DNA of 64,000 bases. Origin: Bacteroidota bacterium. Its GTDB lineage: Bacteria; Bacteroidota; Bacteroidia; UKL13-3. This document shows, in pieces, positions 18,954 to 28,116 of the stretch; within the stretch, counting starts at the first letter, position 1, and the number at the start of each line of letters is the position of its first letter. The position numbers were made by a program, and so were the translations under genes. Under the pieces are notes generated by a model, which saw only the letters and a list, made by a program, of their open reading frames with translations, was not told the origin of the DNA and ran no database searches. The DNA lies in NCBI GenBank assembly GCA_040388375.1, contig JAZKBU010000001.1, forward strand, positions 336,996 to 400,995, written 5' to 3'.

Positions 18954-20043
18954 GCGCAACATACTGGTTGATGTATTTAGTGGTGTGGGTGGTTTTGCCC
19001 TGGGCTTTAAAAATGCCGGAGTACCCATACATAAGCACTTTTTTAGTGAGATAGATTTACACGCAATAGCCAACTATAAATACAACTTTCGCAATGCACA
19101 ATACCTCGGATCCGTTAAATATGTTCGACACATTATTAACACCATTAATGCCTACCGAAGAGCGGGCGACACCCTCATTTTCGTTTTCGGATCGCCTTGC
19201 CAGGATTTCTCAATGGCGGGAGAGCGTGCCGGCCTTGGCGGAAACAAATCAAGCCTTATCCGCTTTGCCCTCTTTCTTATCAAATGGCTTAAACCTGACC
19301 TATATACCTGGGAAAACGTTAAAGGAACATTCAGCAGCAACGCTGGCGCAGACTTTTGGACAATTATCAAAGCCTTTGCCAACTGTGGGGCATATAACAT
19401 CGAATGGCAATTGCTTGATACAGCATGGGTATTACCCCAAAATAGAGAGCGGATTTATATTGTTGGACATGCTACAACAGGAAGTACCAAAAAAGTATTT
19501 CCTATCCAAGAAAATGATCGATTATTTGGAAAGACGTTCGCTACAGAAAAACGATCATCACAAGCCGAGAATTGTTCAACAATAACCCACAATTTTGGAA
19601 GTAATGCAGATAGTACTTTTATAAAAGTAGCAACTAATAATGCAAAAGGTTTTGAAGTAGCTGGCCCTGGTGATAGTATAAACTATAGCAACATAAATAG
19701 TACTACACGCAGGGGCAGAGTAGGAAAAAAACCTGCTTCCACATTAGATACCCATGCAAACTTAGCTGTAATTGATAATACAGAACAATTACGGAGGCTT
19801 ACTGAAATAGAGTGCGAGCGGTTACAAGGCTTTCCTGATAACTGGACACAATACGGCTACATGCCACTAAAAAAAATAAGCCAAAACAAGTTTAACACCC
19901 TTACGGCCACGGAGCAAATAGCCGTGTTCCAAAACACCGTAAAAAAGCCCATTTCAAGCACCCAGCGTTACAAGCAAATGGGTAATGCAGTAACAGCCGA
20001 AATAGTAAAAAAAATAGCCATTAAACTAGAATTACCAGCATAA
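18940..20043 (+). CDS. dcm: C5-cytosine DNA methyltransferase
   Basis: 367 aa. All main C5-methylase motifs are present and in order: I DVFSGVGGF (11-19), IV GSPCQDFS with catalytic Cys87, VI ENVKG (125-129), VIII QNRERIYIVG (167-176), IX RLTEIECERLQGFP and X YKQMGNAV. The target-recognition region lies between VIII and IX (about 180-280). No partner restriction enzyme is adjacent, so it is likely an orphan phage methylase that shields element DNA. Confidence 0.93.
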   Translation: MSTNKRNILVDVFSGVGGFALGFKNAGVPIHKHFFSEIDLHAIANYKYNFRNAQYLGSVKYVRHIINTINAYRRAGDTLIFVFGSPCQDFSMAGERAGLGGNKSSLIRFALFLIKWLKPDLYTWENVKGTFSSNAGADFWTIIKAFANCGAYNIEWQLLDTAWVLPQNRERIYIVGHATTGSTKKVFPIQENDRLFGKTFATEKRSSQAENCSTITHNFGSNADSTFIKVATNNAKGFEVAGPGDSINYSNINSTTRRGRVGKKPASTLDTHANLAVIDNTEQLRRLTEIECERLQGFPDNWTQYGYMPLKKISQNKFNTLTATEQIAVFQNTVKKPISSTQRYKQMGNAVTAEIVKKIAIKLELPA

Positions 20044-20053
20044 AAAATTATCG

Positions 20054-20989
20054 ATGGGAGCCAAAAAAGTAAAAACAGTAAACAGTATAAGTGGTGGTAA
20101 AACCAGTGCTTACATAGCAGTGCACTACCCTGCCGATTACGAAGTATTTAGTGTGGTGTGTATAGACGATAAAGAATGCACCCCAACCGACAAAGCACTG
20201 ATAGACTATGCCAACAACAAACTGGCCCCTTTCCATGCTGAATATGGTGATTTTATAGCCACTGCCGAGTTAGATGAAACATTGATAGCAATGATGGATT
20301 TGGAGCAATACTTAGGCCGCGAAATAATTTGGGTACGAGGTAAAAGCTTTGATAAAATACTAACCACCGCCAATACCCATGGTGGTGCTCCTAACCGCTT
20401 ACCAAGTTGGGCTCGCAGGTATTGTACCGATGAAATGAAGTTAGTACCAATATTTAAATGGTGGTTAAACAACGTAGGCGAAAAAGTAAACATGCGCATA
20501 GGTTTCAGGTTTGATGAGTTTGATAGAATGGAACGCTTTTTTAACAACTCCGATCCATGCAACTTTAAAATAGCTACCAGTTGCAGCTTACGGGGCCAAC
20601 GCCAACAAAAGCACACCAATTTTAATTGGAGGTTTTGCCACTTTCCATTAGTAAAAGCAGGTATTACCGAAACTATAGTAAAAGACTATTGGGCAAACAA
20701 TGGGTGGTTAACTCCCAATTTATTTAACACAAACAGCCACCAAATAAACTTTCCCCCAATTAGTAATTGTGTAGGCTGTTTTCATAAAAAAGTAGAAACA
20801 CTAAGCATTATGAGCCACATAGCACCAGCTAAAATGAGGTGGTTTGCTTTTAAAGAAACCCTTGGCAAAGGCACCTGGTTAGATAGCCAAATTACCTATG
20901 CTGAAATTATAGAAAATAATAAAGACTGGATACCCGAAATGTTAAGCGAAAGCTTAAGCCATTGCGATAGTGGCGGTTGCCACGATTAA
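20054..20989 (+). CDS. PP-loop ATPase, PAPS-reductase-like
   Basis: 311 aa. The N-terminal PP-loop (SISGGKTSAY, residues 11-20) marks the adenine nucleotide alpha-hydrolase fold of PAPS reductases and of enzymes that activate a substrate with ATP for sulfur or nitrogen transfer. Cysteines occur in RYCTDEMK, ISNCVGCFHKK and the C-terminal HCDSGGCHD; the last two pairs could hold a metal or Fe-S cluster. It sits between two DNA methylase genes. A nucleic-acid modification role is plausible but unproven. Confidence 0.75.
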   Translation: MGAKKVKTVNSISGGKTSAYIAVHYPADYEVFSVVCIDDKECTPTDKALIDYANNKLAPFHAEYGDFIATAELDETLIAMMDLEQYLGREIIWVRGKSFDKILTTANTHGGAPNRLPSWARRYCTDEMKLVPIFKWWLNNVGEKVNMRIGFRFDEFDRMERFFNNSDPCNFKIATSCSLRGQRQQKHTNFNWRFCHFPLVKAGITETIVKDYWANNGWLTPNLFNTNSHQINFPPISNCVGCFHKKVETLSIMSHIAPAKMRWFAFKETLGKGTWLDSQITYAEIIENNKDWIPEMLSESLSHCDSGGCHD

Positions 20990-21023
20990 TAAACTAATAA
21001 CTAGAACTAACCCCTTAACCAAT

Positions 21024-21245
21024 ATGTATTCAACAGAACAAATAGAAGCCCGCTTTAAATCGCTAAGCCTTGAAATAGGGCAGCTTTACAAAATTATTGA
21101 TAGCGTACCCAATGTAGATTTAAAAACCAAAAACGATGCCTACAGCCTTATTGGTAACATGAGTTACGAGGCAAACAAGGTAAAGGCAATTATTAACCAG
21201 GAAGTAGCAAGAGTAGCTACCGCCATAGCTGTGCCAAAACCATGA
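21024..21245 (+). CDS. Small hypothetical protein
   Basis: 73 aa from the ATG at 21024, which is preceded by TAACCCC (21008-21014). An earlier in-frame ATG at 20970 lies inside the previous gene and is less likely. Helical, soluble, not recognised. Its end overlaps the next start by 4 bp (ATGA). Confidence 0.5.
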   Translation: MYSTEQIEARFKSLSLEIGQLYKIIDSVPNVDLKTKNDAYSLIGNMSYEANKVKAIINQEVARVATAIAVPKP

Positions 21246-21685
21246 GCCCACAATTATTTATAAACGAGCACCGCCTGGCCCGTTTAGGTTTTGCCGAGTT
21301 AAACGGTATAAACCTGCTATGCCAGGCAGTTATAGCCAAGGCCGATAACGATGCCGAAAAAGACAACTATACCCAACTGCAAAGCAATACACTGAAAGTA
21401 GTTAGGCGCAAGCTGGTAAACGAAAACATTATGAGTTACACCGGTATGGATATAACCCAGCAACTCATTTTTTCCGACACCATGCCCAACATACGCATAT
21501 ACACCAGCATGCAAAAATACTTTGGGCGCGAAAGCAACTTTGTTTGGCAGGACTTAAAGGAAATGTACAACGTTATTAAAAACAAACGTATGCGCAACGT
21601 AGGCGAGAAAACCCTGCGCGACATACAATACCACCTTAACGAGCATAACCTATTAGACGAACCACCACCAATAGTAATACAATAA
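21242..21685 (+). CDS. Protein with RNA polymerase alpha-CTD-like helix-hairpin-helix
   Basis: 147 aa. The C-terminal MRNVGEKTLRDIQYHLNEH (about residues 117-135) resembles the helix-hairpin-helix of the RNA polymerase alpha subunit C-terminal domain, which binds DNA minor groove and activators. The N-terminal 110 residues are unlike the alpha subunit. It overlaps both neighbours by 1-4 bp. It may bind DNA or modulate host transcription; the domain match is from the motif only. Confidence 0.55.
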   Translation: MSPQLFINEHRLARLGFAELNGINLLCQAVIAKADNDAEKDNYTQLQSNTLKVVRRKLVNENIMSYTGMDITQQLIFSDTMPNIRIYTSMQKYFGRESNFVWQDLKEMYNVIKNKRMRNVGEKTLRDIQYHLNEHNLLDEPPPIVIQ

Positions 21686-22341
21686 TGAGCACAGCTACAG
21701 AATACATAATTATACAGGGAGAAATGGCATTGTTTTACTCTACCACCATTGGTAAAAAAACAACCTTTTTCCAAAACATAAACATGGTTTTTAAAACCCG
21801 TAAAATACTTGTTTATAAAAACAAAGCCCAGGCGCAAAAGGTGGCCGATAAAAACAATGCCGCCCATAACACCAAATTTAAAGTAGTAGAGTTAAAGCAT
21901 GTAGCCACCAAGCATATTTTAATAATAGGCTTACCCCAGTCAGGCAAAAGCACCAAGGCTTTAGCATTAGCCCAAAGCAACTGCCCGCATAATGGTAATG
22001 TATATCAGGTAATGAGCCCTACCGACTCATTTAAAAGCAAACTTGCTGGTAGTACGGCCCTGGTAATAGATGAAATACCCGCTGATGCCCACTTAACCAA
22101 GTGGATAAAACGAGCCAAAGCCATACAGAAAACTAAAATAATACTTACCTGCCAAACTACCTGCGAGGAGTTAAACCAACTCATTTACGACAAAACACTG
22201 CTTGAAAACTTTGAAATAATAGAGTGCTCAAAGCATGAGAGCACCGAGGCAAAAGCCGTAGCCGCTGTAAAACGCATGTTACAACAGCCGCCTTTAGTTG
22301 GCCCGTTTAAGCCATACCCAGGCCGTACCCGTAACCATTAA
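21685..22341 (+). CDS. Small P-loop ATPase
   Basis: 218 aa. Walker A is GLPQSGKST (about residues 79-87), Walker B is ALVIDE (about 117-122), and a sensor-like ILTCQTT lies near 154. The N-terminal 70 residues are beta-rich and not recognised. Its small size and Q-containing sensor strand are compatible with several phage ATPases, including packaging-type enzymes, but position beside methylase and replication genes also allows a replication role. Unassigned. Confidence 0.6.
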   Translation: MSTATEYIIIQGEMALFYSTTIGKKTTFFQNINMVFKTRKILVYKNKAQAQKVADKNNAAHNTKFKVVELKHVATKHILIIGLPQSGKSTKALALAQSNCPHNGNVYQVMSPTDSFKSKLAGSTALVIDEIPADAHLTKWIKRAKAIQKTKIILTCQTTCEELNQLIYDKTLLENFEIIECSKHESTEAKAVAAVKRMLQQPPLVGPFKPYPGRTRNH

Positions 22342-22356
22342 TTCATAAATCAAACC

Positions 22357-22950
22357 ATGCAAAAGTATAACGTAATAAGTATTGATCCGCCCTGGCAGCA
22401 AAAAGCCGGTCGTAAAATTGACAGCTACAAAAAAGTTGGTGGTAAACAAATTTTCAATACCAGCACCAATAAAACGCTAAACCTACCATACAACACACTA
22501 ACTGTTGAGCAAATACAATCTGTTAATATTGGTGAGTTGGCTGCAGATGATTGCGATTTATACGTATGGGTAACAAACGCCTACCTGCCAAAAGTATTTG
22601 CCATAATTGAGGCCTGGGGTTTTCGTTATTCAACTACCATAGTTTGGGCCAAAAATATGTTTGGTGGTGGCCTTGGCGGTGCTTTTAAAATAAATACCGA
22701 GTTTTTAATTTATGCTAAAAAAGGCAATTTAAAAGCATTAACAACCCATAAGGGCACTTGGTTTAACATAAAGCGCACCTATGTAAATGGCTACCCCAAA
22801 CACTCAACCAAGCCAACATTTTTTTACGAGTTAATAGAAAAAATTTCACCTGGTAAAAAGTTAGAAATATTTGCCCGCAATACCCGTATTGGTTGGGATT
22901 GTTTCGGCAATGAAGTTGCCAGCACAGCACCCGTAACCATTAATTCATAA
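22357..22950 (+). CDS. MT-A70 family adenine methyltransferase
   Basis: 197 aa. The catalytic DPPW tetrad is at residues 10-13, with YVWVTN near 69 and KPTFFYELIEKISPG near 148, as in MT-A70 N6-adenine methylases of phages. No restriction enzyme is nearby. With the cytosine methylase it gives the element two kinds of base methylation. Confidence 0.88.
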   Translation: MQKYNVISIDPPWQQKAGRKIDSYKKVGGKQIFNTSTNKTLNLPYNTLTVEQIQSVNIGELAADDCDLYVWVTNAYLPKVFAIIEAWGFRYSTTIVWAKNMFGGGLGGAFKINTEFLIYAKKGNLKALTTHKGTWFNIKRTYVNGYPKHSTKPTFFYELIEKISPGKKLEIFARNTRIGWDCFGNEVASTAPVTINS

Positions 22951-22980
22951 ATCAACATTCACAAATCAAAAATCCAATCT

Positions 22981-25548
22981 GTGGCTAAAAAAGATACCAT
23001 ACTAACCTATACCGAGGAGCGTTTAAAAGCCCTTGGCATAACACCCGAATACAATGCGGCCAGTATTGTTGTAAACGATACCAGCCAGTTTCCGCATACT
23101 ACTACCACCAAAGCTGCCCAATGGTTTACCGAGTACAATCCGAATGAAAGCGATAAAATGCCAAACGATATGCTTACCGGTGCTATGCAGTTTTTATACC
23201 TTAACTTAGATGGTACCCAGCAAACCTATAGAACGACCGATAACCGCCACGAAAAAAAGTATTACATACACCGCTTACACCCTACCCAAGCCACCAAGGA
23301 TCGCAAGTACTTTCAGCCAGCCAAAAGCGGTAGCCATTTGTTCCATACCCCTGGTATAATACATGCCTATACAAACCAGTTAAAAGTAAACCGCTTGTAT
23401 TTAATAGAGGGGCAGTTAAAAGCCTTTGCAGCCTGGCAGGCAGGTTACATACCAGCTACCACCAAAAAAGGCAAAGGTAAAGGCGGTGTGGTGCCCGTAC
23501 CCGAGCAACACACCATACAAATTATGGGTATGATGGGTATAACCCAAAGTGGCGATGCCGATTACACCAAAGAAGTAAAAAGCCGCAGTGCTATTGATAG
23601 TATAGTAACAGGCAAACGTTTTCACGATGATATAATGGAGTACATACGCGTATGCCGGCCCGATGAAATAGTAATAATATACGATGCCGATTGCAAGCAA
23701 ATGGCAAGCTGGCATAAAGAAAACGAACCCAATAAGGATTTAGGCAAACGCTTTTTAGATTTTTTCAATGCCCTGCGCAACATACGTGAGTACGGCAAGG
23801 GAGTGGTTAAAGATGTATATTTTACCCATATAAAAGAAGAGTATTTACTACAAAAAATTAAACCTGGGGCTGATGATGTGGTAAAAGGGTTAGATGATTT
23901 ACTAATACACACCAACCCCGATAAGGTAATAGAAGATTTACAGCAGCTAACCCAAAGCCGCACCTATTTTGAATGCATAAACCTAACCACCGAAAGCAAT
24001 GCCAACATACGCAAAGCCTTTTTGCTTACCAAAAGCAAAGGCGGAGTGCCAGATATGTTTTACCGCAAGTTCGAAGCCTATATAAACAGCACCCCTTTTA
24101 AATGGTGTGGTAGTATATACATTAGCGAGGGTGGCGACCTTAAAATGCAAAAGCATGCCGACTCCGAACAGTTTAAACGCATAGGCTGCAACTACATGAA
24201 AGTAGTTTACATACCCAATAGCAAGGGAGTATTTGAGCGCAAGTACGAGCCCTGGAAAAAAACCGAAATAACCAGCGATTATGTAAACGGCCTTGGTATA
24301 AAAAACTTTTTAGATACCATAGAAAAATACGATGCCCCGTGCAATGTACCCGAGCACGATCCTGAAAAATACCAGCAAGATATAATAGGCCCCCATGGCG
24401 GCAAAACCTTTAACCTGTACTATAAGGTTGACCACGATATAGAAAAAGGCGAGTGGGCCGCTACCGAGCGTTATTTAAAACATGTGTTTCAGGATAAGTA
24501 CGATGTGGCACTGGATTGGTTAACCATACTGTACCGTTACCCCAACCAAAAGTTACCCGTAGTATGTTTGGTTAGTAAAGATAAAAACACTGGTAAAAGT
24601 ACCTTTTTATGGTACCTGCGCGAGTTGTTTAAAGAAAACGTAACCGTAATTGGTAATGCCGAAATACACGATAACTTTAACGATGATTATGCCAGCAAGC
24701 TGGTTATAGGTATTGATGAGGCCATATTTGATAAACAGGTAGTAATAGAGCGTATAAAAAGCTGGGTTACCAGTAACCGCATAAAAATGAATACCAAGTT
24801 TATGAGCCGCCAGGAAATAAGCTTTATAGGCAAGTTTGTAATTACCAGTAATAACGAGGATAGTTTTATACGTATTGATGATGATGAGGCCCGTTTTTGG
24901 GTAAACAAAGTACCTACCTTTCCTGATAAAGACCGCGATCCACATTTGTTAGATAAGCTAATGGGCGAAATACCCGCTTTTCTGCATTACCTAAAAAGCG
25001 AGCACACTATAAAATACGCTAATGTAGATAGGCTTTGGTTTGGTAAAGAAGTAACCAATACCGAGGCTTTAGAAAAGCTAAAAACACAAAGCGTAAGTTG
25101 GGGAGTAAGCAGTATAAGGCACTATGTACGTGAGCAATTTAAAGCCCACCAGCAAATAGACTTATACTTTACCTGCGATGATCTGTTCCAAAACTGCGAC
25201 CGCAAAGGCAATAACGTAAACGCCCAATACTTTCAAAAGTGCTTAACCAAAGAAATGAATTTAGAAAGCACCTGTTGGCGTGCTCCAAAGTTTGAGGTAA
25301 TAGAAGAAACCGAGAGGTTTTATGTAATAAGCCAACGCAGTAAGCCGCTTAACTTTTACCACTTTAAGGTAGAAGATTGTTTACAACCAGCCGAGTACAG
25401 CCTATGGATAAACCCCGATGAGTTAAAAGAAGTGCGCGAAGAAAAACGCAGCTTTAACAACACCAGGCGCGAACTCATTTACTTTATACCCGATGCTGAT
25501 AAAAAGCCAGCCGATGATAATACCAACGCAAACGATTTACCATTTTAA
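22981..25548 (+). CDS. Primase-helicase (TOPRIM-like plus SF3-type helicase)
   Basis: 855 aa, starting at a GTG. The N-terminal half carries TOPRIM-like strands: LYLIEGQLKA (about 139-148) with the glutamate and IVIIYDAD (about 230-237) with the acidic pair. The C-terminal half is a D5/SF3-like helicase with Walker A KDKNTGKSTF (about 531-540), Walker B LVIGIDEA (about 572) and sensor FVITSNNED. This is the likely replication initiator-helicase. The shift from GTG start and a C-terminal acidic tail are the only oddities. Confidence 0.82.
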   Translation: MAKKDTILTYTEERLKALGITPEYNAASIVVNDTSQFPHTTTTKAAQWFTEYNPNESDKMPNDMLTGAMQFLYLNLDGTQQTYRTTDNRHEKKYYIHRLHPTQATKDRKYFQPAKSGSHLFHTPGIIHAYTNQLKVNRLYLIEGQLKAFAAWQAGYIPATTKKGKGKGGVVPVPEQHTIQIMGMMGITQSGDADYTKEVKSRSAIDSIVTGKRFHDDIMEYIRVCRPDEIVIIYDADCKQMASWHKENEPNKDLGKRFLDFFNALRNIREYGKGVVKDVYFTHIKEEYLLQKIKPGADDVVKGLDDLLIHTNPDKVIEDLQQLTQSRTYFECINLTTESNANIRKAFLLTKSKGGVPDMFYRKFEAYINSTPFKWCGSIYISEGGDLKMQKHADSEQFKRIGCNYMKVVYIPNSKGVFERKYEPWKKTEITSDYVNGLGIKNFLDTIEKYDAPCNVPEHDPEKYQQDIIGPHGGKTFNLYYKVDHDIEKGEWAATERYLKHVFQDKYDVALDWLTILYRYPNQKLPVVCLVSKDKNTGKSTFLWYLRELFKENVTVIGNAEIHDNFNDDYASKLVIGIDEAIFDKQVVIERIKSWVTSNRIKMNTKFMSRQEISFIGKFVITSNNEDSFIRIDDDEARFWVNKVPTFPDKDRDPHLLDKLMGEIPAFLHYLKSEHTIKYANVDRLWFGKEVTNTEALEKLKTQSVSWGVSSIRHYVREQFKAHQQIDLYFTCDDLFQNCDRKGNNVNAQYFQKCLTKEMNLESTCWRAPKFEVIEETERFYVISQRSKPLNFYHFKVEDCLQPAEYSLWINPDELKEVREEKRSFNNTRRELIYFIPDADKKPADDNTNANDLPF

Positions 25549-25568
25549 AAACCAAAAACAATAACAAT

Positions 25569-25796
25569 ATGACTCATATATTTATTTTAACAATGCTCCC
25601 AAACGCTCAATTTCCTGTAAGGTTAGGCGTTTTTAGTACAATTAAAAAAACACTTAACCACACAAAAACAGGGCCGGTACTCTCGCATAAAATAACCGAT
25701 AGCGATCGTGCATTTATAACGCAGTTTTTCAATGCACCTGATCAGTTTCATTATGAAACCGACATTATCAGTATAGAAAAATGTTTTGTTGATTAA
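25569..25796 (+). CDS. Small hypothetical protein
   Basis: 75 aa, soluble, not recognised. The ATG at 25569 follows the helicase stop by 20 bp; an internal ATG would shorten it by ten residues. It ends 19 bp before the next gene. Confidence 0.4.
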   Translation: MTHIFILTMLPNAQFPVRLGVFSTIKKTLNHTKTGPVLSHKITDSDRAFITQFFNAPDQFHYETDIISIEKCFVD

Positions 25797-25815
25797 CCTT
25801 AATAACCCCCACCAA

Positions 25816-26295
25816 ATGAATACAAAACTATTTACCCCAGCCGATATACCCAACGTAAGCACTGATGATAAATACAGCGTTAACGTTTTTACTATAGATG
25901 AGGATAACCACCCCGCTATAGCATACTATAATTTTGAAAATGGCCTATGGTTTTTTGTTGCTGGGGATTATGCCCCAACCTCAGAAACTAAATGGCATTG
26001 GTATTACCCACCTGTAGCCGCACACAGTGGTATAGATAACAACTACTTGTTAAACGAAACAATTTTTAGTAAAATTTTTATTGTTGATGGTAAACAGCAA
26101 GTACTTATAACTAGGGTTATTGGTAACGATGTGTTTTATGAGTTAGAAGTAAAGGCACATTTAAAAAGGACCATAGTTACAACTACAGTAAAATTTATGA
26201 GTGTAAATGAAAGAGATAATGCGTTTGACCACTACACTGCCGAAAAAGCCGGTAACTATATTAGAAACCTATTACCTAACATTTATTACCTATAA
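25816..26295 (+). CDS. Hypothetical protein, paralogue of the next gene
   Basis: 159 aa from the ATG at 25816, preceded by TAACCCCC (25803-25810). It shares with the next protein the pattern F.P...P..STDD...VF.IDE, then AYY.F.NG.W and KW.WYYP, so the two arose by tandem duplication. Beta-rich and aromatic-rich. Family not recognised. Confidence 0.55.
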   Translation: MNTKLFTPADIPNVSTDDKYSVNVFTIDEDNHPAIAYYNFENGLWFFVAGDYAPTSETKWHWYYPPVAAHSGIDNNYLLNETIFSKIFIVDGKQQVLITRVIGNDVFYELEVKAHLKRTIVTTTVKFMSVNERDNAFDHYTAEKAGNYIRNLLPNIYYL

Positions 26296-26298
26296 ACT

Positions 26299-26802
26299 AT
26301 GCACCCACAACTATTCCCCCCAACCCAACTGCCAAAGCCCAGCACTGATGATGCCGCTTTTAGCGATGATGTTTTTATTATAGATGAAAATAACAACCAT
26401 GGCATGGCGTATTATAGTTTTCAAAATGGTAAATGGTATTTTTATACCGATACCAATGTAGATTACATTACCCCTAGGCCTGCATCAAAGTGGCTTTGGT
26501 ATTACCCCACAGTTACATTTCCTAAAAGTGCTTTGGTAGATGAGGTAACTTATAATATAGTACAAAAAGGCACCATATTAATAGCCCACAATCCGCTTAT
26601 TAAAGAAAATATACCCATGCTAATTGTAGGCAAGGAATATACTGTATCAACTAAAGTTAGGTCATTACCAGTTAACAGTCTTTGTTTAAAATCAGAAATG
26701 TATGAAGAGCACTACTTTGACTTTCCACACTACGAAGATTTACAAAAAGGTGCCCCCTCATTTTTAGATTATTTCACTATTAAACCGTACGAAACAACAT
26801 GA
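26299..26802 (+). CDS. Hypothetical protein, paralogue of the previous gene
   Basis: 167 aa. Shares the STDD/IDE/AYYSFQNGKWYF/KWLWYYP pattern with its upstream neighbour; similarity fades after about residue 75. Starts 3 bp after the neighbour's stop and overlaps the next gene by 4 bp. Not recognised. Confidence 0.55.
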   Translation: MHPQLFPPTQLPKPSTDDAAFSDDVFIIDENNNHGMAYYSFQNGKWYFYTDTNVDYITPRPASKWLWYYPTVTFPKSALVDEVTYNIVQKGTILIAHNPLIKENIPMLIVGKEYTVSTKVRSLPVNSLCLKSEMYEEHYFDFPHYEDLQKGAPSFLDYFTIKPYETT

Positions 26803-27203
26803 AAATAACCGAACATACCCCAATTCATTACTTTATTAAAGAAGAGTATAACCATGCTTTTCATCAAATATACCTATACAGTTATTTAGAAATACCTCAA
26901 CAGGATAACTATTCACGTTTTAAGCAAATGGAAAAAATACGCCTGTTTTTTAGCAAGGATTTGGATAACCATGAGGTAGGAGTTTTTGAAATTAATTTTG
27001 GTAGAAACGATTGTATGTACTCAGGGCATAAAACACTAAAAGAACTTGTTAAACAAAAAACTTCCAATTCTTCAATTGAAAACTTTAAAGTAGCTAACCA
27101 GGAGCAATATTTAGCCCTGCGCCAAAAAGCTTTCGATATTTATTTAAGCCACCCAAAAACCAATTTTGATAAACTACAAATAGGTTCAGAATATAAAAGC
27201 TAA
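26799..27203 (+). CDS. Hypothetical protein
   Basis: 134 aa, soluble, Tyr- and Lys-rich, no recognised domain. Coupled to the paralogue gene by a 4-bp overlap. After its stop comes copy a of the GTTAC repeat. Confidence 0.5.
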   Translation: MKITEHTPIHYFIKEEYNHAFHQIYLYSYLEIPQQDNYSRFKQMEKIRLFFSKDLDNHEVGVFEINFGRNDCMYSGHKTLKELVKQKTSNSSIENFKVANQEQYLALRQKAFDIYLSHPKTNFDKLQIGSEYKS

Positions 27204-27234
27204 CAGCATTTTCAGGCAATTGCAGCAAACAACA

Positions 27235-27275
27235 TTTCAAAAAACAGTAACTAAAAAAGGTAACTAAAAACTGAA
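27235..27275 (+). repeat. GTTAC/A-tract repeat, copy a (short type)
   Basis: Contains TTTCAAAAAACAGTAAC, then GGTAAC and ACTGAA, ending 2 bp before the next ATG. One of six dispersed copies that all lie just upstream of element genes. Confidence 0.7.
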
Positions 27276-27277
27276 TT

Positions 27278-27487
27278 ATGAATATAACACTAAACAGCTG
27301 GTGGTACATACCAAACGAAAAAAAAACATTTGTAGTAACAGATAACGGCTGCGCAGGTAGCGACATAATACTAATACTACCCCTTTACAGCGATTTGCGC
27401 GAAACCAAAAGCAAAGCCACAATGCTTGACCGTATTAACAAAAAAACAATACTACCGCTTGACAGCAACGGTAATATACCAAAGTAA
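27278..27487 (+). CDS. Small hypothetical protein
   Basis: 69 aa, not recognised. Tryptophans near the N-terminus (NSWWYIP) and a basic C-terminal half. Directly preceded by a GTTAC repeat, so its expression may be controlled separately from upstream genes. Confidence 0.45.
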   Translation: MNITLNSWWYIPNEKKTFVVTDNGCAGSDIILILPLYSDLRETKSKATMLDRINKKTILPLDSNGNIPK

Positions 27488-27516
27488 CTAACCCTTTAAA
27501 ACAAATACATACACTC

Positions 27517-27825
27517 ATGAACACAAACTTACAATTGAGCAAAAATTTAACGCTCGACAGCATTCAAGAAAACAACTTTAAAGCCAACTACCTAATAGCA
27601 GTTGTTTGTTACTTCACCTTTTTTGGCGAGTGCGCCACCGCTTACATTTCTATTGCCAAATTGGATGGCCCGAGCCCCTCTTATGCAATGATGGAAATGG
27701 ATGAGGGCGATCTGTTTGAGTCTTTCACAGAAAAATTGGAAGACGAAGACATTTGGCAGCAAATAGTTACCGAAGTTAAAAAGTATAAAGCCGATTGGGA
27801 GGCTAAACAATTAAGCGATCAATAA
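27517..27825 (+). CDS. Hypothetical protein
   Basis: 102 aa, acidic at the C-terminus, with a mildly hydrophobic segment near residues 28-42. Not recognised. Ends 2 bp before the next gene. Confidence 0.5.
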   Translation: MNTNLQLSKNLTLDSIQENNFKANYLIAVVCYFTFFGECATAYISIAKLDGPSPSYAMMEMDEGDLFESFTEKLEDEDIWQQIVTEVKKYKADWEAKQLSDQ

Positions 27826-27827
27826 TT

Positions 27828-28082
27828 ATGAAATACAACATACGCAAGCAAATACAATACACAATGTTTTTATACACCACAGCCTATTTGGTTTACTCTT
27901 TTTGCCACTGGAGTTTAATAAACCCGTTTACCATGCTTATTCAGCTTCCAACCGATAGCATTGATATACGCTCTGCCAAACTGTTTGGGTGGATAGGAAT
28001 ACAGTTTATTATTTACTGTGTTACGCAACCATTTGGCGATGAGGAGCAAAAGGAAAACAAAAGTAACACACCAACCAGTTAA
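27828..28082 (+). CDS. Small membrane protein
   Basis: 84 aa with two hydrophobic segments (about residues 13-30 and 52-66) and a charged C-terminal tail rich in Glu and Lys. Not recognised. Same-strand genes lie 2 bp before and 34 bp after. Confidence 0.5.
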   Translation: MKYNIRKQIQYTMFLYTTAYLVYSFCHWSLINPFTMLIQLPTDSIDIRSAKLFGWIGIQFIIYCVTQPFGDEEQKENKSNTPTS

Positions 28083-28116
28083 CCTATTAACCAATAAACT
28101 TTAAAACAAAAACAAA

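Noticed and set aside
19094-19585. 163-codon open frame inside the cytosine methylase gene
   Set aside because: It is the +1 shadow of conserved methylase motifs (the GSPCQDFS region reads as DRLARISQW), so its apparent order comes from the real gene.
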